Below are positions 43,371 to 51,649 of a DNA stretch of 64,000 nucleotides, in pieces (the first letter of the stretch is position 1; the number at the start of each line of letters is the position of its first letter). The notes under the pieces are model-generated. The model searched no databases, was not told where the DNA came from, and worked only from the letters and a program-made list of their open reading frames with translations. Where the stretch lies: NCBI GenBank assembly GCA_965662365.1, contig CBFIHR010000010.1, positions 15,214 to 79,213 on the forward strand, in the 5' to 3' direction. The stretch comes from CAWVWD01 sp965662365. Its GTDB lineage: Bacteria; Bacteroidota; Bacteroidia; Chitinophagales; Saprospiraceae. Made by a program: the position numbers and the translations under genes.

Positions 43371-45266
43371 TTAAAATGCTTGACCAATATTTTCTGCCTT
43401 CATTTTTCCTTTAATATCTTCTAAAACAGACATATCTTCAATCGTAGAAGGTGGCGAAAACTTCTTACCATCAGCAATATATCGCATAATTTTACGGAGA
43501 ATTTTGCCTGAACGAGTTTTTGGCAAACGGTCAACAACTGTTGCACGTTTGAAATAAGCAACTGGCCCAACTGTTTGACGAACCATCTGAATCAATTCGG
43601 CTTCTAAAGTAGCCGGAGAAATATTAACGCCTTGTTTCAAAACGACAAAACCAACAGGAATCTGTCCACGTAACTCTTCCTCAATTCCGATGACACAACA
43701 CTCTGCAACTGCTTCATGACTGGCAACGACCTCTTCCATCTCTGCAGTCGATAAGCGATGTCCGGCGACATTGATAATATCGTCAATTCGACCAGTGATA
43801 AAGACATAACCGTCTTCGTCAATATAGCCACCGTCACCCGAAAAATAATACCCTTCGTGTTTGGACAAATAGGATTTTTGGAAACGCTCGTCATCATTCC
43901 AAAGGGTCGGCAAACAACCAGGAGGCAACGGTAGTTTTACCATCACCGAACCTTCTTCGTTTGCCTCCAGTTGACTGCCATCTGCTCCTAAAATTTGAAT
44001 ATCGTATCCAGGAACAGGCTTAGTCGCAGAACCAGGTTTTGTTTCGTGCAATTCAAATCCTGCCATATTGGCCAACATTGGCCATCCTGATTCGGTTTGC
44101 CACCAGTGATCAATCACAGGGACACCAACTAAATTTTTTAACCAATTGTATGTCGCAACATCGCAACGTTCACCGGCTAAGAATAAATATTTTAAAGAGG
44201 TTGTATCGTAATCATTGAATAATTTTCCCTCTGAATCTTCTTTTTTAATTGCACGAAAAGCAGTCGGAGCGGTAAATAAAACCTTGACGTTGTGATTTTC
44301 AATTACTCGCCAAAATGTACCTGCATCTGGTGTTCTTACTGGTTTTCCTTCAAATAAAATTGTTGTACAACCGTGAATCAATGGAGCATAAACAATATAA
44401 GAATGCCCAACGACCCAGCCAACATCAGAAGCTGCCCAGTACACATCGCCAGAATCGACCCCGTAAACGTGCTGCATACTATATTTTAACGCAACGGCAT
44501 GTCCGCCATTGTCTCGAACAATACCTTTCGGAACACCGGTTGTCCCTGAAGTGTAAAGAATATATAAAGGATCCGTAGCATCCATGACTGCACAAGGTTG
44601 AGGCGTTGCTTTTGCTACCAGTTCCTCCCAATCATGATCACGCCCTTCTTGCATTTCTGCTTTCACAAAATCACGTTGGAAAACTACAACCGCCGAAGGT
44701 TTGTGTGTTGCTTCTGCAATTCCTTTATCAATAGTTGGCTTATAAGCAATAACTTTTTTGACCTCTAAACCGCCACTTGCTGCCAAAATAACTTTAGGTT
44801 TTGCATCGTCAATACGAATCGCTAACTCGTGTGGTGCGAATCCTCCAAAAACAACAGAATGTACCGCACCAATTCTCGCACAGGCTAACATTGCAATCGC
44901 TACACGAGGAATCATCGGCATATAAATGACCACTCTATCACCTTTCTCAACACCCAAACCCGTCAAAACACCCGCGAACTTCGCTACTTCGTCTCGAAGT
45001 TCGCTGTAAGTGTATTTTATAATAGTATTCGTAACAGGCGAATCGTAAATGATTGCTGTTTGATTACCTCGACCATTTTCAATATGATAATCTAATGCAA
45101 GATAGGCTGTGTTTAGCTTTCCTCCCTTAAACCAACGATAGAAGCCATTTTCATCTGTAGAAAGTGCTTTTGTTGGCGCTTCGTACCAACCTAAGTTATT
45201 GGCTTGTTCCAACCAAAATTCCTCTGGTTGGCCGATGCTTTTTTGATATTCCTGTTGATAAGTCAT
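43371..45266 (-). CDS. prpE: Propionyl-CoA synthetase / PrpE-type acyl-CoA synthetase
   Basis: 631 residues. ANL-superfamily motifs are all present: YTSGTTGVPKGIVRD (A3 phosphate loop), DHWWQTESGWPM (A5), YYFSGDGGYIDEDGYVFITGRIDDIINVAGHRLSTAEME (A7-A8) and PKTRSGKILRK with the catalytic Lys of A10. HWWQTESGWPML and IVRDNGGHAVAL distinguish the PrpE branch from classical Acs. It activates propionate, and often acetate, to the CoA ester with ATP via an acyl-adenylate. It is last in the minus-strand block, 270 bases after the acs gene; that gap holds two hairpins and may allow separate expression. Confidence 0.88.
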   Translation of the reverse strand: MTYQQEYQKSIGQPEEFWLEQANNLGWYEAPTKALSTDENGFYRWFKGGKLNTAYLALDYHIENGRGNQTAIIYDSPVTNTIIKYTYSELRDEVAKFAGVLTGLGVEKGDRVVIYMPMIPRVAIAMLACARIGAVHSVVFGGFAPHELAIRIDDAKPKVILAASGGLEVKKVIAYKPTIDKGIAEATHKPSAVVVFQRDFVKAEMQEGRDHDWEELVAKATPQPCAVMDATDPLYILYTSGTTGVPKGIVRDNGGHAVALKYSMQHVYGVDSGDVYWAASDVGWVVGHSYIVYAPLIHGCTTILFEGKPVRTPDAGTFWRVIENHNVKVLFTAPTAFRAIKKEDSEGKLFNDYDTTSLKYLFLAGERCDVATYNWLKNLVGVPVIDHWWQTESGWPMLANMAGFELHETKPGSATKPVPGYDIQILGADGSQLEANEEGSVMVKLPLPPGCLPTLWNDDERFQKSYLSKHEGYYFSGDGGYIDEDGYVFITGRIDDIINVAGHRLSTAEMEEVVASHEAVAECCVIGIEEELRGQIPVGFVVLKQGVNISPATLEAELIQMVRQTVGPVAYFKRATVVDRLPKTRSGKILRKIMRYIADGKKFSPPSTIEDMSVLEDIKGKMKAENIGQAF

Positions 45267-45290
45267 TTTCTGGCTTTATCATGAATACTT

Positions 45291-45421
45291 GTTGCTGACG
45301 GTCAGGGTGTCAGCAACTTGTATCCACTTTTTTTATTAGTGAAATTTTGTAACTATTGGCTTATAAATTGGGTTTTTCGTGGAATTTAGATCGGACAGGT
45401 TTTTAAAACCTGCCTGATCTT
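45291..45421. repeat. Two palindromes between acs and prpE
   Basis: gttgctgac / gtcagcaac (45291-45299, 45308-45316) and agatcggacaggtttt / aaacctgcctgatct (45388-45421, one mismatch). Neither is followed by a clear T run on the minus strand. They may be RNA stability elements in the transcript or REP-like repeats. Palindromes with gacaggttttaaaacctg cores recur in many Bacteroidota genomes. Confidence 0.6.
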
Positions 45422-45536
45422 TGTGTAATTGAATAGCAATGATTTTAATTATCTATTTATATAAATAATTAGATATTAAAAAATAAAGAAAAATGCCATC
45501 GTGAAAGACGACATCTTCCTTTAATAGTTTAACCAA

Positions 45537-47435
45537 TTAAACCAAAGCATTATTTTTAATTTCTTCAACAACTTCTGGATTGAGTAAAGTTGAAATATCT
45601 CCTAAACTATCAGAAGTTCCTTCAGCGACTTTTCTTAAAATACGACGCATGATTTTACCTGAACGTGTTTTTGGTAAACCACTAACGATTTGAATTTTGT
45701 CAGGCTTAGCGATTGGCCCAATCACCTTTCTAACAATCGCAACAATCTCCTTACGGAATGCGTCCTCATCAGCGACAGCATCATTCGGAATGACATAAGC
45801 ATAAATACCTTGTCCTTTGATGTCATGCGGATAGCCCACAACTGCTGATTCTACAACGTTGTCATGTTCATTGATGGCATTTTCGACCTCTGCCGTTCCC
45901 ATTCTATGACCAGAGACATTGATAACATCATCGACTCGACCGATAATTCTGTATAATCCATCTTCGTTACGTCTTGCACCATCACCTGTGAAGTACAAAT
46001 TCTCGAAGGTAGAGAAATAGGTTTGCTTACAACGAGCATGATCACCATAAGTCGTTCGTAAAATTGACGGCCAAGGGAATTTCACACAAAGTAAACCTTC
46101 CACATCATTTCCTTCTACTTCGTTTCCATCAGCATCCATTAAGCAAAGTTGAATGCCTGGTAGCGGTGTTGCTGCATGACAAGGTACAAACGGCGTTGCA
46201 TTCGGAATAGACGAAATCATCATTCCACCAGTTTCCGTTTGCCACCAAGTATCTACGATCGGACAGTTTCCTTTACCTACTTTTTTGTCATACCAATGCC
46301 AAGCTTCTGCATTGATCGGTTCGCCCACTGAACCAATAACTTTCAAGCTACTTAAATCATATTTATCAACCCACTGATCTCCTTTTGCCATCAATGCACG
46401 AATAGCTGTCGGTGCTGTGTAGAATTGATTAACTTTATATTTTTCACAAATCTCCCAAAAACGACCTGCATCTGGATAAGTCGGTACACCTTCAAACATG
46501 ACAGTCGTTGCACCAGACAAAAGCGGTCCATAAACGATGTAAGAGTGACCAGTAATCCAGCCAATGTCTGCCGTACACCAGTAAACATCGCCTTCATCGT
46601 ATTGAAAAACATTTTGGAAAGAATAAGCCGTATAAACCATATAACCCCCGCAAGTATGCACGACGCCTTTAGGTTTTCCGGTAGAGCCAGAAGTGTAAAG
46701 AATGAATAACATGTCTTCGGCGTCCATCTCTTCTGCTGGACAATCTGTACTTTGTCCTTCGATTGCTTCATGCCACCAGATGTCACGTCCTTCTGTCATT
46801 GTTACATCTGTATTCGTTCTTTTATATACGATTACCGTTTCGATAGAGTCACAACCCTGCTCCAAAGCGGCATCAACTACGGCTTTTACAGAAATATCCT
46901 TGGCACCACGATAATTTCCGTCAGAACAAATTACCGCTTTACAGGTCGCATCTTTTATTCTATCAGCCAACGCAGTTGCTGAAAATCCTGCAAAAACCAC
47001 CGAGTGAATTGCACCAATTCTGGCACAAGCTAATACACCGATTGCCAACTCAGCTACCATCGGCATATAAAAACAAACTCTGTCGCCTTTACCAATTCCT
47101 TGTGCTTTGAGCATGTTTGCTGTGCGACAAACTTCGGCGTGTAGTTCTTTATAAGTATAAGAAGTAGCTTCAACATTTGGGTCGTTATCTACCCAAAGAA
47201 TAGCGGTTTGGTCACCACGTTCTTCTAAGTGTCTATCTAAGCAGTTTTCTGTAATATTCATTTTTCCATTGACGAACCATTTTACATTTGGTTCAGAAAA
47301 ATTCCAGTCTAAGACTTTATCATATTTTTTTTTCCAAGAAAAAGAGTCCGCAATTTCTCCCCAAAAGGCTTCAGGGTTATCTACACTTTGCTGGTAATAT
47401 TTTTGATAATCTTCGGGTGATTTGATTCGTATCAT
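45537..47435 (-). CDS. acs: Acetyl-CoA synthetase (AMP-forming)
   Basis: 632 residues, normal for Acs. The N-terminal EAFWGEIADSFSWKKKYDKVLDWNF and FVNGKMNITENCLDRHL are typical. Motifs: YTSGSTGKPKGVVHTCGGYMV (phosphate loop), DTWWQTETGGMMIS (acetate-pocket Trp region), YFTGDGARRNEDGLYRIIGRVDDVINVSGHRMGTAEVE and PKTRSGKIMRR with the catalytic, acetylation-regulated Lys. It converts acetate, ATP and CoA to acetyl-CoA for the TCA cycle or lipid synthesis. It starts 205 bases after the response regulator gene, with a terminator between, so it probably has its own promoter regulated by that two-component pair. Confidence 0.96.
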   Translation of the reverse strand: MIRIKSPEDYQKYYQQSVDNPEAFWGEIADSFSWKKKYDKVLDWNFSEPNVKWFVNGKMNITENCLDRHLEERGDQTAILWVDNDPNVEATSYTYKELHAEVCRTANMLKAQGIGKGDRVCFYMPMVAELAIGVLACARIGAIHSVVFAGFSATALADRIKDATCKAVICSDGNYRGAKDISVKAVVDAALEQGCDSIETVIVYKRTNTDVTMTEGRDIWWHEAIEGQSTDCPAEEMDAEDMLFILYTSGSTGKPKGVVHTCGGYMVYTAYSFQNVFQYDEGDVYWCTADIGWITGHSYIVYGPLLSGATTVMFEGVPTYPDAGRFWEICEKYKVNQFYTAPTAIRALMAKGDQWVDKYDLSSLKVIGSVGEPINAEAWHWYDKKVGKGNCPIVDTWWQTETGGMMISSIPNATPFVPCHAATPLPGIQLCLMDADGNEVEGNDVEGLLCVKFPWPSILRTTYGDHARCKQTYFSTFENLYFTGDGARRNEDGLYRIIGRVDDVINVSGHRMGTAEVENAINEHDNVVESAVVGYPHDIKGQGIYAYVIPNDAVADEDAFRKEIVAIVRKVIGPIAKPDKIQIVSGLPKTRSGKIMRRILRKVAEGTSDSLGDISTLLNPEVVEEIKNNALV

Positions 47436-47591
47436 GGTTTACTTGATTTTTAAGTGATATGATTTGATAGAAATTCTATTAATTAGAATGATTTTAGGTT
47501 CATTAAACCTTTATAAATTTGGTTTCAGATTCAAAAATAAAATAAAATCATTTAAAAAACTAATTATATAGATAATTATATATGAATTTGT

Positions 47592-47623
47592 AAAAAAATT
47601 CTGTACAAATATTATACAGAACC
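47592..47623 (-). terminator. Terminator of the response regulator gene
   Basis: On the minus strand ttctgta / tacagaa (47599-47605, 47615-47621) is followed by seven T. It lies about 20 bases past the regulator stop and upstream of acs. Confidence 0.8.
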
Positions 47624-47640
47624 TTTTCTTGTCTTAATTT

Positions 47641-48015
47641 TTAGCCGTACTGCAAAACTTCCTCAATCGCCATGACTAAATCGTCATTATTAAATGGTTT
47701 GGTGAGGTACAAATCGCCTCCATTTGAGTAGCCTTGCATTTTATCTTTTGTTGTGCCTCTTGCAGTCAAAAATACGATTTGAATATCCGAAAAACCCTCT
47801 GCAATACGGATTTGACGAGCGACTTCAAAGCCGGTCATACCTGGCATCATAACATCTAAAACTACAACATTCGGTTGAAAAGTTTTTAGTTTCTTTAAGG
47901 CCTCTGCTCCATTGTAAGCCTTTTCTGTTTGAAAGCTTTTTTGACTTAATAAGAAGTCAATTGCTAAGACGATATTTGGTTCATCATCTACGATTAGTAC
48001 TTTTAGATCTTGCAT
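47641..48015 (-). CDS. Receiver-only response regulator (CheY-like)
   Basis: 124 residues making one receiver domain. The acidic pair Asp10-Asp11 (VLIVDDEPN), phosphoacceptor Asp54 (VVVLDVMMPGMTGFE), Thr84 (FLTARG) and Lys106 (TKPF) are all present. The protein ends after alpha-5, with no DNA-binding or enzyme domain. It lies 139 bases after the transporter-kinase gene on the same strand, so the kinase is the probable phosphodonor. In Vibrio the comparable CrbS kinase works with CrbR, a regulator with a LuxR-type DNA-binding domain; here the output must go through another protein, perhaps a phosphorelay or a protein partner. Confidence 0.93.
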   Translation of the reverse strand: MQDLKVLIVDDEPNIVLAIDFLLSQKSFQTEKAYNGAEALKKLKTFQPNVVVLDVMMPGMTGFEVARQIRIAEGFSDIQIVFLTARGTTKDKMQGYSNGGDLYLTKPFNNDDLVMAIEEVLQYG

Positions 48016-48154
48016 CGTTTAATTTGGTTTATTGGTTAAATACAGAATAAAACTACAATAAATATAATATAAACTGTTATGATATTTGTCAGTTTTTCAT
48101 ACTTTATTTCTTTTTTTTGGAATTATGCCTTTTTACGCCAATTTTGTTGAATTT

Positions 48155-50875
48155 TTATTGGAACAAAGGTAAACAAACTATAAAAGTCGCTCCGTCATCT
48201 ACTTCACTTTCTACATTTAGTTCACCTTTATGTTGTTCAATAATTGTTTTTGAAATAGATAACCCCAAGCCACTACCTTTTGGTTTACCTCGTTGGTCGT
48301 CATTAATTTGTGTGAAACGGTCGAAGATAATTTGTTGATTTTTAGGGCTGATTCCCTTTCCGTTATCTTTTACTTTTAAAATAGCTTGATGGCTTTCTGT
48401 TTCTAAAATTACTTGAACTTTTCCGTTTTTATTATTACAAAATTTAAAAGCGTTAGATAATAAATTTGTAATCACCTGTAAGATTTGATCTTCATTACCA
48501 ATAACTTGCAAACGCTTTGGATATATGTTTTTACCTAAATGAATTTGTCGTTCGTTGGCAACAGCCGTAACGTTGGCAATTGCTCGATTCACAATTTGAC
48601 GAAAGTCAATCACTTCCTTAGGAAATTCTTGATTTTTGATTTCGATTTTTTCTAAATCTAAAACTTGATTAATTAAGCGGGTGATGCGTTCGCTTTCGCT
48701 AACGATGATGTTTAAAAATTCCTCTCTTTTCGCTATCGCTAATGTTGGATTATCGGAGAGAATTCGAGAGAGGGCTTTGATGGACGTAATCGGCGTACGG
48801 AGTTCATGCGTAACCGTTGTGATAAAATCATCCTTGAGAGTGTCCAATTCCTTGAGTCGATCGTTAGCAGATGTTAGTTCTTTGGTGGTTTGTTCGAGTT
48901 CTTTTGATTTTTTTTCTAATGCTTGACTGTAAGTCATGATTTCTTGTGTTTGGTCCAATATTCGCATGACCTCTTCTAACGAAATTGGATCTTCTTTTAC
49001 AATTGATGCTAACAAAATCCGGGCAGAAGCGGTACCGATTGCACCGGCTAAAGTATTTTCGATATAATTAATAAAATCGGCATCAATTGTTTTGGTTTGA
49101 GTCAAATCAATATGATGATTTAAAGCATAGGTTCGTAGTAGATTTTCGCCTCGTTTATTTCCCAAAAATCGTTTGACTAATATTTCGACGTCGTACAAAG
49201 AGGCCGTTCTTTTTAGTACTTCTTGTGTTGGTGTTTCTTGGATATATTTATAAATATCTACAAAAATATTGGCTTGTCGATGCTCTATCGGTGAGGGTAT
49301 TGTGAGGAGCGATACCACTAAATAAGTAGAAATATTAAAGAATAAACTCCAGAAAGCAGCTTGTGAAATTGGTGAAACGCCAGACAGACCAAATAAAGCA
49401 GTTGGTTTCAATATTTTAATCCCAAATAATCCATTTTCAATAAAATCATTTGATAGAAATCCTGCTTCCGCTAAAGTCGGCAAGGGTAGGGTATAGGCCC
49501 AGACTACAAAGCCAACTAATAATCCCCAAAATGCACCTTTTTGAGTCGCCCGTTTCCAGTAAATTCCGCCAATGACAACGGGTGCAAATTGGGCGACAGC
49601 CGTAAATGAAATCAACCCAATCGATACTAAAGCGTACTCTGAGCTGATGCTCTTAAAGTAAGTATAAGCTGCAATTAAAATTAAAACAATGCTTATCCGA
49701 CGGATCAATAATAGACGACCGACCGAGAGCGTATCTTCTCGGATTTCCTCTTTGTAAGGAGATATTTTTAGAAAAAAAGGTAAGAAAATATTATTACTTA
49801 ACATGATGCTTAGTGCAATCGTCGCTACAATGACCATACTTGTGGCGGCCGACAAACCGCCTAAAAAAACAAGTAATGCTAAGCTGTTTTTGTCGTAAGC
49901 CATCGGCAAATTCAAAACATACATATCGGCATCACCATTCATAAAGTGCATTTTGCCACCCAGTGCAATGGGCAACACAAAAATATTGATAATCAGTAAA
50001 TAAAGCGGAAATAACCACATTGCTTTATTTATCTGTTTTGATGAGGTGTTTTCAACGACATTGACGTGAAATTGTCGGGGTAAAAGCAGAATAGCAAACA
50101 TGGATAAAATCATCAACCAACTCCACTCCCAGCTATCAATATTGGTACTATTTAAGCTGTATAGATTTTGTAAAGATTCCTGTTGTGCTGCTTTCGCAAA
50201 TATGTCGGCGAAGCCATCGTAGACAAAGAAAGTAACGAAAATTCCTACCATGACAAAGGCGACTAACTTAACGATAGACTCAAAGGCGACGGCTGCCACC
50301 AGGCCTTCGTGTCGCTCGGTCGCATCTAAGTGTCTTGCTCCAAAAAAGATAGTAAAAATGCCTAATAAAATCGTGACATAGTGCGAAGTATCCAGATAGA
50401 TTGTTTTGGTAATGACTTCGTTGACTAAGTGTGTTTGAGTGAGTACATCGAAGCTGGTCGCTATCGCTTTGAGTTGAATGGAGATATAAGGAATAATACC
50501 AAAAACGGCTACAATCGTTGCTAATACGCCTAATTGTGTACTTTTACCATAGCGAGCAGATATAAAATCGGCAATCGAAGTGATGCGTTCTCGCTTACTG
50601 ATAAGAATGATTTTTCGTAGCAAGAGTAGCCAAAGTGGAGCGGTTAGGGTCGGGCCTAAATAAATAGGTAAAAAACCAGCTCCTGCTGATGCTGCTCGTC
50701 CGACACTGCCATAAAATGTCCAGGCGGTACAAAATACAGCCATTGACAAGGCATAAACATATGGATTGCTGATGATACTTTTGCCTTGTATGGCTTTGTG
50801 TTCGCTATAATAAGCGACACCAAATAATACCCCTAAATAGGCTAATCCTGATGCGATAACAATCCAAATATTCAT
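48155..50875 (-). CDS. CrbS/CbrA-type SLC5 transporter-histidine kinase hybrid
   Basis: 906 residues. Residues 1-525 form a 13-TM SSS/SLC5 domain (AVFCTAWTFYGSVGRAASAGAGFLPIYLGP, QLKAIATSF, SAATSMVIVATIALSIMLSN). Residues about 545-645 match the STAC-like linker (GAIGTASARILLASIVKEDPISLEEVMRILDQ). A coiled coil runs to 680, then HisKA with phosphoacceptor His690 in THELRTPITS. HATPase_c has NLLSNAFKF, DNGKGISP and GSGLGLSISK. The order equals CrbS of Vibrio and CbrA of Pseudomonas, which control acetate or carbon use; CrbS/CrbR activates acs. Here acs lies two genes downstream, and an acetate-type symporter is upstream. I infer a sensor of short-chain acid availability in the cytoplasmic membrane. 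Confidence 0.93.
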   Translation of the reverse strand: MNIWIVIASGLAYLGVLFGVAYYSEHKAIQGKSIISNPYVYALSMAVFCTAWTFYGSVGRAASAGAGFLPIYLGPTLTAPLWLLLLRKIILISKRERITSIADFISARYGKSTQLGVLATIVAVFGIIPYISIQLKAIATSFDVLTQTHLVNEVITKTIYLDTSHYVTILLGIFTIFFGARHLDATERHEGLVAAVAFESIVKLVAFVMVGIFVTFFVYDGFADIFAKAAQQESLQNLYSLNSTNIDSWEWSWLMILSMFAILLLPRQFHVNVVENTSSKQINKAMWLFPLYLLIINIFVLPIALGGKMHFMNGDADMYVLNLPMAYDKNSLALLVFLGGLSAATSMVIVATIALSIMLSNNIFLPFFLKISPYKEEIREDTLSVGRLLLIRRISIVLILIAAYTYFKSISSEYALVSIGLISFTAVAQFAPVVIGGIYWKRATQKGAFWGLLVGFVVWAYTLPLPTLAEAGFLSNDFIENGLFGIKILKPTALFGLSGVSPISQAAFWSLFFNISTYLVVSLLTIPSPIEHRQANIFVDIYKYIQETPTQEVLKRTASLYDVEILVKRFLGNKRGENLLRTYALNHHIDLTQTKTIDADFINYIENTLAGAIGTASARILLASIVKEDPISLEEVMRILDQTQEIMTYSQALEKKSKELEQTTKELTSANDRLKELDTLKDDFITTVTHELRTPITSIKALSRILSDNPTLAIAKREEFLNIIVSESERITRLINQVLDLEKIEIKNQEFPKEVIDFRQIVNRAIANVTAVANERQIHLGKNIYPKRLQVIGNEDQILQVITNLLSNAFKFCNNKNGKVQVILETESHQAILKVKDNGKGISPKNQQIIFDRFTQINDDQRGKPKGSGLGLSISKTIIEQHKGELNVESEVDDGATFIVCLPLFQ

Positions 50876-50966
50876 GTACTGATTACTGTTTTTTATTAGA
50901 GTTGTTAAGTGTCTTTGGACAAAATTGGCTTGTAAAAATTTATCAAGAGAATACTTAATAAATCTA

Positions 50967-51161
50967 TTATTTATGTGTTCTATCCGACATCAAATACATT
51001 ACTATAATTAATAAAGCCCATATTAAAAATAAATAAAAATATAAGGATGGAATACCTAAAAGCATACCATCTTCATTAAAGATTCCAATGATTGGAAAAT
51101 TCAATAATATTGCAAATAGCAAAAAAATTCCAACCAGTTTGGAATTTCTGTCATTTCCCAT
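50967..51161 (-). CDS. 64-residue two-helix membrane protein, DUF3311-like
   Basis: ATG 51161 (MGNDRNSKLVGIFLLFAIL) is preferred; the frame is open nine codons further up. Two transmembrane helices (about 9-22 and 38-57) flank a short loop with GIPSLYFYLFLIW. This pattern resembles DUF3311-type small proteins (FPxxN...GIPxxYxY) that accompany SSS symporters. It sits 91 bases before the transporter-kinase gene on the same strand, so it could assist its SLC5 domain or the large symporter. Resemblance is by eye only. Confidence 0.65.
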   Translation of the reverse strand: MGNDRNSKLVGIFLLFAILLNFPIIGIFNEDGMLLGIPSLYFYLFLIWALLIIVMYLMSDRTHK

Positions 51162-51200
51162 GATTGATAAATTATTGTGGAGTTGCATTGTTTTAAAGTT

Positions 51201-51233
51201 AAACCGTGTCGATTTCCGAAACCGACACGGTTT
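51201..51233 (-). terminator. Hairpin between the two small membrane genes
   Basis: aaaccgtgtcg pairs perfectly with cgacacggttt around an 11-base loop. On the minus strand a short T-containing tail follows. It may partly end the symporter transcript before the sensor kinase part. Confidence 0.7.
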
Positions 51234-51315
51234 ATGATATTCAACAATGAAACTAACATTTTTTTGTTAGAAAGGGATTTAAAAAGGGCGGAAATTAAGA
51301 AAATTAATAGAACTG

Positions 51316-51537
51316 TTAGGCATTTTTTAACGCATCTTCAAACCAAAACCATTCTGGATTCAAGAATTTTGACTTGATCAATGCCCAAAGGAAAAATAAG
51401 AAGAACGCACCAATCACGATTGATAAAAAGGCACTTCCTATCAATTGTGCTTCAAATAAAAAACGCCAAATTAAGGTGGCTAAAAGGTAAATAATCACAA
51501 AAATTCTTGATGTAAGTCGGTTTAATTGTAATTTCAT
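51316..51537 (-). CDS. 73-residue two-helix membrane protein, unknown
   Basis: ATG 51537 (MKLQLNRLTSRIFVIIYLL) is preferred; the upstream extension to 51579 is translated repeat DNA. Two hydrophobic helices (about 10-22, 30-52) are followed by a cytoplasmic-type tail ending in LNPEWFWFEDALKNA with conserved-looking aromatics. I do not recognise the family. It lies 112 bases after the large symporter gene on the same strand, making it the third tiny membrane protein in this block. A role with the symporter is inferred from position. Confidence 0.65.
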   Translation of the reverse strand: MKLQLNRLTSRIFVIIYLLATLIWRFLFEAQLIGSAFLSIVIGAFFLFFLWALIKSKFLNPEWFWFEDALKNA

Positions 51538-51569
51538 CTGGTTATTTATGTTTGAATGTTTAAATGTCT

Positions 51570-51605
51570 GAATGTTCAAGCATTACTGAAAACGCTCGAA
51601 CATTC
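51570..51605. repeat. Palindromic repeat of the tgttga/tcaaca-like family
   Basis: gaatgttcaagcatt pairs with aacgctcgaacattc in 13 of 15 positions, and further tttgaatg/cattcaaa words surround it. It lies between the symporter stop and the small membrane gene. Confidence 0.55.
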
Positions 51606-51649
51606 AAACAATCAAACCACCGATAAAATCGGCACAATAGAACAATTAA

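Noticed and set aside
46391..46786. 131-codon open frame on the minus strand inside acs
   Set aside because: It lies wholly within the confidently identified acs gene in another frame, and its translation (Met/Lys-rich, no domain) is not protein-like.
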